A stretch of 64,000 nucleotides of DNA from Lasiodiplodia sp. COLG20 (taxonomy: Eukaryota > Ascomycota > Dothideomycetes > Botryosphaeriales > Botryosphaeriaceae): positions 1,984,001-2,048,000 of the forward strand of contig VNWV01000003.1 of assembly GCA_009801085.1 (NCBI GenBank). The letters are read 5' to 3'. The notes beneath the pieces were generated by a model. The model did not search any database. It was not told the origin of the DNA and saw only the letters and a list, made by a program, of their open reading frames with translations. The position numbers and the translations under genes are program-made. Positions 57,522-64,000 of the stretch are shown in pieces. The number at the start of each line of letters is the position of its first letter. Within the stretch, counting starts at the first letter, position 1.

Positions 57522-59412
57522 TCATTTCCTCACTTTCTTGGCGTGCTTCACGAGATTCTCAATGACACCCTCGAATGCCTCCTTGTCTCCGACGGCGCTT
57601 TCTTTGCGCTTGACCCAGTAGTCCAGGACCTCGTTCGCTCGTCTCTGCAGATCTTGAAGCTTCCTGACATGCGCCTCGAGCTCCTCGGCTGTGAAATTTT
57701 GGAGTGCCGCATCCGTAGTGGAGCAGAGCATGGTGACGGCTGTGATGTCGAACTCTGGTGGAGGAGGCGGTCCGCGCCTTTTCCGCTCCGTCTTCGACGA
57801 CGAAGAGTTGACCGACGTCGACGAATCGTTGCCCTCTTTCTTTAGCCGGGACACAGTGCCATTTGCGCGCTCATCAGACGACACTCGTGGAGAACGCTCC
57901 CCCGGAAGGTTGACGGAGGGCAATACCAGCTTCTTCTGTTTGCTGGCAGGGAGGATTTCATCGAGGTCGACTGGCACTCCTAGAGAAACGAGGAACAACC
58001 GCCTAATGCGGGAGCGAACCCAGTTCGGAGGCTGAAGCGGCGGCGGGGCTACTAATTGAGCCCATAAAGACAAGCTCCTCTCCGATAGTAGGGAGGGGTT
58101 GACCTCTTGCTCTATGGTTGGGCGGTCGACGAACGAAGGTTCGAAGACCTTGTCCACCAAAGGCTGGCTGGCACTCACAATATCGGCTAGGCTGCCGAGG
58201 TCATCGAAGCTGGGAATTGGCTGGTGCGACATAGGCGTCAGCGATTCTTTGCATGTTCTCATCGACTCGCAGATTTCTCGGCTTAAAATCTCGTTTATGA
58301 ATAAATTCTCGTTACTTACAAGTGAAGGTAGGGGGTCGGGTACAGGAGGCAGAGGGGCAGGCTCTTCAAAAGTATTGGCGGTTTCATCTTCCGCGTTCTG
58401 GAAGCCATCATCGAAATCACCAAAATCGTCTCCGAAGTCCTCCTCCCCGCCCTCCTCGAAGTCGTCAAAGTCATCGCCGAATTCATGATTGTCATCCGCA
58501 GGTGTTGTTTCTTGAACTGGATCCGAAACTTGCGGCATTCCGATATCCTCCTCCGGTTTGTCATCGTCGGCGGTGGCGGTAGCGGCGGGAGCGTCGTCTA
58601 CGTGGTCCGATCTATCAGAGGCAGTTGGCGATCCTTATCCCGTCAATGGTTCGTTGACGAAACCAGAAAACAAAAATCTGGCAACTTACCTTTGGGCGGT
58701 TCTGGAGCCTTGAGGATGAGATCAGGAACGGCGTCGGCCTGGTGGCTTTCGTATGCGACAGTACCGGGAACCTCGCCGTAGCTCGGCTCGTCATCCACCT
58801 TTTCGACGACCGTCTTAGGAACGGGTGTGCCGCCGGGGGACAGCGGAGTGGTAGGCCGGTCCGATGCGCTCAGCCTAGACGTGCTTCTGCTGCGACCACC
58901 CTCCGGAACAATCTCCACCTCATCCGGCACTGCATCCTGCATCCTCATCTTATATGCCGGCGTGCCCGGGACCTCCCCATAGCTAGGCTGATCATCAATC
59001 TTTTCCACGCGGGTCAAGGGTACAGGTGAGGCTGCTGAGGACCGGTCTGCGGTCGACTTGTGGCCCTCCGAGGCATCAGAGAAATGGTCCTCTCCTTCTG
59101 AAGACTCTAAGAATTACGTCAGCCGGTGAAGGACGTGAAAGGAAGGAAGCGCAGGAACGAGGGAGGTGCACGATTTGAGGGGGTTGAATGAACTGGGGTG
59201 GGTAAAAGAAGCTGTAGGTGGGATAGCGAGATAGGGCAATGTGTTCCGACACCACATCCGCAGTGACTACTTGGATCGAATGCGCGAGCAGCGAGTGCGA
59301 TGTGCCGATGCATGCTGCGAGGAGCTCATGGAAAGGGCGGGGACTGACCTAGCTCATGTGCACCAGCATCCTGCAGCTCCACGCTCTTCCGTGGAGGTTC
59401 CAGCTCCGACAT
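57522..59412 (-). CDS. LAA2-like (DUF5102) AP-1 accessory protein
   Basis: Four exons give 485 aa: 59412-59349, 59106-58690, 58597-58320 and 58220-57522. The N-terminal half has two copies of a ~35-residue motif (VEKIDDQPSYGEVPGT and VEKVDDEPSYGEVPGT, each followed by AY...DAVPD). A strongly acidic Phe/Asp/Gly stretch follows (EFGDDFDDFEEGGEEDFGDD), resembling clathrin/adaptor-binding regions. The C-terminal half has PIPSFDDLGSLADIV, SLSLWAQLVAPPPLQPPNW and SRIRRLFLVSLGVPVDLDEI, then a final coiled coil. This matches the fungal family that includes yeast YBL010C/Laa2, which recruits Laa1 to AP-1 on trans-Golgi and endosomal membranes. The third intron (58221-58319, 99 nt) is a multiple of three without stops, so it could be read as coding. 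GTAAGT, GCTGAC and CAG support splicing. Confidence 0.75.
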
Positions 59413-59858
59413 GACGAAGGAACGTTAGACGTGTCGTAGGTAGCGGTTTGGACCAACGAGGCTCGTTGGATTTGAAGAGGGAATAGAGCTGAGGCTTGAG
59501 GAGTTGGATGGCCGACGTATGTGTACTGATCAGCCTGGCCGCGGTAGTTTGGGGCAGTGATCGCCCGCCCGCCGGTATGGATTAAGTCTCGATCCGTGCA
59601 GGGGCTGTTGTCAGCTCTGGCCCGACCAAAACACGCTCCAGCACGGAAGCTGCGTCGAGCAGCACCTCAAGCGCCAGCGCCTGCCCCAATTCCACCACAC
59701 CCGCCCACTGCGCGCTTTTGTCTCGCGCACCTGCCGCGTCGCCGCTCGTCGCCGGAGCATTCGCCTCTTCACGTCCCGCCCCGCGTGGTTTCGTCACGCC
59801 GAAACCGCGACCGCGCAATTCCCTCCACCATCTCGCTTGATTAGCCATCCAGCCCAAC
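59413..59858. promoter_or_regulatory. Divergent promoter, LAA2-like / NSP1
   Basis: 446 bp lie between two outward-facing ATGs. The half nearest NSP1 is C-rich, as in many fungal leaders. No gene is seen between them. Confidence 0.55.
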
Positions 59859-62156
59859 ATGTCCAACGACGCCTCCAAGGACGCGCCGAAGTTCAGCTTC
59901 GGCGGCGCCAGCTCGGGATCTATCTTCGGAGGAGCAAACACCAACACCTCCAGCAGCAGCGTGTTCGGAAATAGTACGGGTAACAAACCTGGTGCCAGCG
60001 GCGGTGGCCTCTTTGGCGCGAGCGCCGGCCAAGGCTCATCCGGCACGACGGGCAGCTCAGGAACCAGCTTATTTGGCGGCACACCAGCCTCCTCTGGCGC
60101 ATCCCAGCCATCACTTTTTGGTGGAGCTGCCGCTGGTGGTGGCAGTGGCAGCGGTACCAGCAGTGGCACCAGCCTTTTTGGCGGCGGGAGCAGCTCTCCA
60201 TTCAAGACTGGCACCACCACGCCTGGCTCCGGTCCTGCTACTACTCCCGCAAAGCCCTCGTTCTCCTTTGCCGGTTCGACAACTCCGGCTGGCCCACCTC
60301 CTGCAAGCTCTACTGGGGGCTTTTCCTTCAACAACCAAACCTCCGCACCGTCTGCTTCCGGTACTACTTCGACGTCCAGCCCTTTCTCGCTCGGTGGAGG
60401 CAGCAGTGCCGCCAGCAAGCCTTCGGGTGGCTTGTTTGGTGGCCTTGGAGGTTCGGCGAGCAGCGGTACCCAATCCACTCCAGCCGCTGCCGCACCCAGT
60501 GCTTCGACGCCGGCACAGAACCAAACTGGCGGAGGTCTGTTTAACATGGCAGGGTCTACGGGCAACAAACCCGCGTTCAACATTGGTGGCGCTGCGTCCT
60601 CTTCCCAGCCGGCACAATCTCAAGATGCAGCCAAGCCGGCAGGCTCTGGTTTGTTCAGCCTAGGTTCCTCGACTGGCAACAAACCCTCCTCGCCTTTCAC
60701 TCTCGGTGGGGCTTCTTCGGGCCAGTCTGCGTCTGGGGCGCCAGCAGCCTCTTCTCCATTCACCCTAGGTGGTGGTAGCTCCCAGCCTGCAAGCTCAGCA
60801 TCTGCGGCAGCGACCACTTCGACCGCTTCCGACAAGCCGAGTATTTTCAGCCCTGGTGCTACTGCACCCGCTACTGGTGGCCTCTTTGGCGGCGGCGCCA
60901 AGGACAGCAACAAAGAAACATCTTCCGCCAGCGCAGCCGCACCTCAGACTCCTGCTACCGCCGGTGGGTTCAGTATGTTCAACAAGCCTACAGAGACACC
61001 TGCTTCTACAGGCGCTAGTCAGGCGACACCGGCTGCACCGACTCCTGCAGCCTCGAGCGCCTTCAAGTTAGGCGGCACTGCACCAGCTCAGAGCTCTGGC
61101 ACCTCACAACCTTCGACCACGGCGACTGCCGCTCCCACTTTCAGCCTGGGTTCCACCACGGGCCAACCCTCAAGCACCTCTACTACACAGGCCGCAACCA
61201 CGGCTACCTCTGCGGCTGCCTCTACCCCAGCCCCTGCTGCGGCAGGAAATGCCAATCTGGGGGCATCTACCATTGGCCAGCCGCCAAGTGCTCAGTCTCG
61301 TCTCAAGAACAAGTCCATGGATGAGATCATCACGCGCTGGGCAACTGACCTCTCAAAGTACCAGAAGAGCTTCCAGGGCCAGGCAAAGCAAGTCGCGGAA
61401 TGGGACCGCATGCTTGTGGAAAACAGTGATAAGATTTCCAAGCTCTACAGCAAGACTTTCCAAGCCCGCAAGGACACTGAAGAGGTGGAACGGCAGCTAA
61501 CGGCTGTTGAGAATGATCAGGCTGAGCTGTCCAGGTGGTTGGATAATTACGAGAAGGAGGTCGATGATTTGATGGACAAGATGGTTGGTGGTCAGGACGG
61601 TCTTCAGGGACCGGATCAAGAGAGGGAGAGAACGTAAGTTTGCCCTCCCGTCCTTTAACCCTACTTTTTCCTATCAGGCGGGCGCAAATAGGCCCGATGA
61701 TGGCTAGCCCAGCTAGGCATTCGTGCATCCTTCCAAAGTTGGCACCTGGCGATCTTTGAACCCTTTTGCTTACACTATCATAGGTACAAGCTTGCGGAGA
61801 AGCTCTCTGATCGTCTGAATGACCTGAACAAGGACTTGTCCGATATGATTGAGGAGATCAACAGCGTCTCTGCAACGCTCAGCAAGACAGACAAGCCTGA
61901 CGACCCGGTATGCGGAAAATCTTTTGAACCCAAAATGACGGTTTACTGACGCAATTTGGAATAGCTTTCTCAGGTTGTCCGCGTCCTCAACAACCATCTC
62001 TCACAGCTCCAAGCCATCGACTCTGGCGCTGCCGAGCTCCATGAAAAGGTGACCAAGGCACAGAAGGAGGCCCAGAGTTACCGAGTCAATGGTCAAGCTC
62101 TCCTTGGCAATGATGCTGCTGACGACTTCTATCGGTCTTTCATGGGCCGCCGTTGA
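59859..62156 (+). CDS. nsp1: Nucleoporin NSP1
   Basis: Three exons (59859-61633, 61784-61907 and 61965-62156) give 696 aa. Residues 1-470 are a Ser/Thr/Ala/Gly/Pro-rich FG domain. It starts with KFSFGG, has GLFG, SLFGG, PFTLGG and FSLG-type repeats, and recurring TGNKP spacers. The C-terminal ~210 residues are the coiled-coil Nsp1_C domain (SMDEIITRWATDLSKYQKSF, WDRMLVENSDKISKLY, TEEVERQLTAVENDQAELSR). The coil runs through both introns to GNDAADDFYRSFMGRR. NSP1 forms the Nup62-like central channel complex with Nup57 and Nup49, and a second complex with Nup82. Its FG domain binds karyopherins. The first intron (150 nt) is long for this window. Confidence 0.96.
59880..61280 (+). repeat. FG-repeat-coding low-complexity region
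   Basis: This GC- and Ser/Gly-codon-rich segment encodes the NSP1 FG repeats. The degenerate FGG, LFG, FTLGG and FSLG units recur every 15-40 codons. The same low complexity leaves a long open frame on the opposite strand (59582-60583) that is not a gene. Confidence 0.85.
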
Positions 62157-64000
62157 AAGATGAGGACCGATCCGGCGGACTCATTGTTGGAAGGAAAGCG
62201 CCTGGTAATCGTGGTGAAGGGGAGGAACTTTTGACTCATTATTGAAGCCTTTGTCTACGGACAAGGCTTGCTGGCGTTCAAGGGACACACAGGTTCTAAC
62301 GGCATGCAACTTCGGTTCACACTTGGCACCAGTCAGCAAAATGGAAGTAGGACTGTAGGATAAAAAAGGAAATCAGGGAATGAACAAGCAGTCCCCCCGG
62401 AGAAGAAAAGAAAAGAGGAGCAATGCAACTTCTGCTAAGGTGACCCTTGACGGAGTAAAGAACAAGCTTTGTTGTCTAGGGTTTTCGGTTTCTTCCGAGC
62501 ACCAACAGGAAGCCAGAGAAGCATCGTGATTCGGAGCAAAACAGACTCAAACACAGCTGAAGCAGGCCTCGCTGGAAAATGGTCCGGCGCCGAGTCAGCC
62601 ACGCGCATGCATACGCACCAACGCGTCACGCGTCACAGGCTGCTGGCATTGCCCGCCTGCTTGACTACCCTCTATCGAAGGCTTCGTGCGCTATTTCTGG
62701 CTCACCCATGCTAGCTACATTCGCCATTCGGCCGCTATCATCATGACATGGGTGCTGGGACGCAGAAAGCGGGCATCACGGATGCAAGACGACGGCTTCC
62801 ATCACGCACGTGGTCGGCGAAGGATGGAGCACCACGCATGAGAGGCCGGATGCATTTGTCAAGGCTCTTGCCGATAGCCTCAGCTAGTCTCTCTTGCACG
62901 CGTATCGCGTATCCCACTATGGCCATCCGGGCCATCCGTTCCGCGCAGCAGCGAGAGTCTCGCACTCCTCCATCGCCCTCGCAGTCGGCACGGCAGCCCG
63001 TCTTCCCCCCGGCGGGCCGGCCCCACCAACTTGCTCCCTCACCCACGCAAGTGCGCTTCTGGCGGGCTTTGTCATGCACGCCCCGTGCCCTGGGCGGCGA
63101 TCGTGAACGAGTCGTCGGCTTGCATTTCCTGACTCCGGCTGCCTTGGCCTTTCTCGCGGCCCCCCCGGTCGAAATTCCTGTTATCGTTTAAAGTCAGGCA
63201 TGACGATGAGGGGCACACGGCCAAGCGCGAGCGGCTCGGAAAAAGCAAAGACAGACGAAGGAGAAAAGCAGCCCAGCCATTTAGCACGCACACACGCGTA
63301 GTCTGGTGCTGTGCTCCACCAACCGGGCTTCCCCGGGCGCTTCCCAAAACGCGCTGGGCGGCCGGGTCTCGGGCGGGGCGGATATTTCCATGAGGGGAGG
63401 CAAGAAAGAGAAGGATGGTTATGCGCAACGATGGATGTGCGGTACGGGGGATACGGGATGATGAGCTGATGATTTGCCGAGAATCCATTATTCTATTTAC
63501 GGGTATCACGACATCTCTGGTGTGCTGTCCGCGCTGTTGGAAAGAGAGAAAATTTTTGCGGCTTCGCTGGCGCTGTGTCGTGTGTTGGCGATGAGGTTGT
63601 ATTGTTGCCTGCTGCTTATTTCAGGCCTCGGGGCAGATGCTTTGTTGAGCAGAGAGGCTGAGCGTGGTTTGAACAGGAATCATCTCCGCGGATGATTTTT
63701 TCTTTTGTACACGTACCTACGTGGAGGTGGAGTGCAGGCTTTAAGTCTGGGGGAGAGCAAGCCAGGAGCCTGGGTTATCGAAGTGACAATAGTGGAGAGA
63801 AGTGAAGAAGAAAAGAGGGGACTTGTTCGATGCCCGGCAACGGGGCAGCGAAAGAAACATTTGCTGTTCTGTTACCTTGGCGGGTGGATGCTGGAGACCG
63901 GGGTGGCCATCACGAATGCAGAACCGACCCGGCACTTTTTTTCTGATGGGGCGCGGCATCCGCTGGATCAAATACCGTCCCCTGATCTCCATGCCGTCTT
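62157..64000. other. Right flank without a supported gene
   Basis: This 1.8-kb stretch follows NSP1. It contains a purine-rich stretch near 62360-62430 and scattered short frames on both strands with no domains, no coherent splice sites and no repeats that I recognise. The next gene presumably begins beyond the window. Confidence 0.5.

Noticed and set aside
59582..60583. 333-codon frame antisense to NSP1
   Set aside because: Pro/Ala/Leu/Glu-rich mirror of the FG-repeat codons. It overlaps the divergent promoter and has no domain.

Overview
The window looks like nuclear DNA of a filamentous ascomycete (Pezizomycotina). The genes are eukaryotic, with short introns of about 50-100 nt carrying GTRNGT-type donors, CTRAC/CTGAC branch sites and YAG acceptors. 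The content includes a Zn2Cys6 transcription factor, a LaeA-like methyltransferase, a HAMP-repeat group III histidine kinase and a SomA/Flo8-type LisH regulator. I could not narrow the class further. No rRNA, tRNA, CRISPR array, intact transposon or biosynthetic core enzyme was found.

Layout, left to right. 0-4 kb: an aminoglycoside-phosphotransferase-fold protein and a monocarboxylate-transporter-like MFS permease (both +). 5.8-7.2 kb: an uncharacterised two-TM membrane protein (-). 8.2-10.9 kb: U5 snRNP 40-kDa WD40 protein (-) and TRAPP subunit BET3 (+) sharing a 362-bp head-to-head promoter. 11.9-14.4 kb: the LisH regulator (+). 16.8-18.7 kb: PP4 regulatory subunit R2 (-). 19.1-20.9 kb: Cdc20 (-). 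22.6-26.7 kb: a Zn2Cys6 factor (-) and a LaeA-like methyltransferase (+), divergent across 396 bp. 29.7-31.6 kb: an F-box protein (+). 35.7-38.3 kb: an Sfp1-type C2H2 factor (-). 39.5-44.5 kb: Dus3 tRNA dihydrouridine synthase (-) and a coiled-coil ADIP-like protein (+), again divergent. 45.5-49.3 kb: a SNF2/RING translocase of the Uls1 type (-). 51.2-55.3 kb: the group III histidine kinase (-). 57.5-59.4 kb: a LAA2-like AP-1 accessory protein (-), divergent from nucleoporin NSP1 (59.9-62.2 kb, +).

Most genes are housekeeping (splicing, vesicle tethering, cell cycle, tRNA modification, nuclear pore) or signalling and growth regulators (histidine kinase, Sfp1, LisH factor, PP4). They do not form one pathway. 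Gene models were assembled by hand from splice sites and reading-frame continuity; all exon coordinates are given. The long gene-poor stretches are 14.4-16.8, 26.7-29.7, 31.6-35.7 and 62.2-64.0 kb.

I did not find a convincing new multi-gene system. The most notable points are a 9-nt microexon in BET3, a GC-AG intron in the F-box gene, exact 276-bp HAMP repeats with an intron inside the array, a perfect 16-bp inverted repeat just past the Sfp1-like stop codon, duplicated motifs in the LAA2-like protein, and an unresolved 5' end of the Sfp1-like gene.
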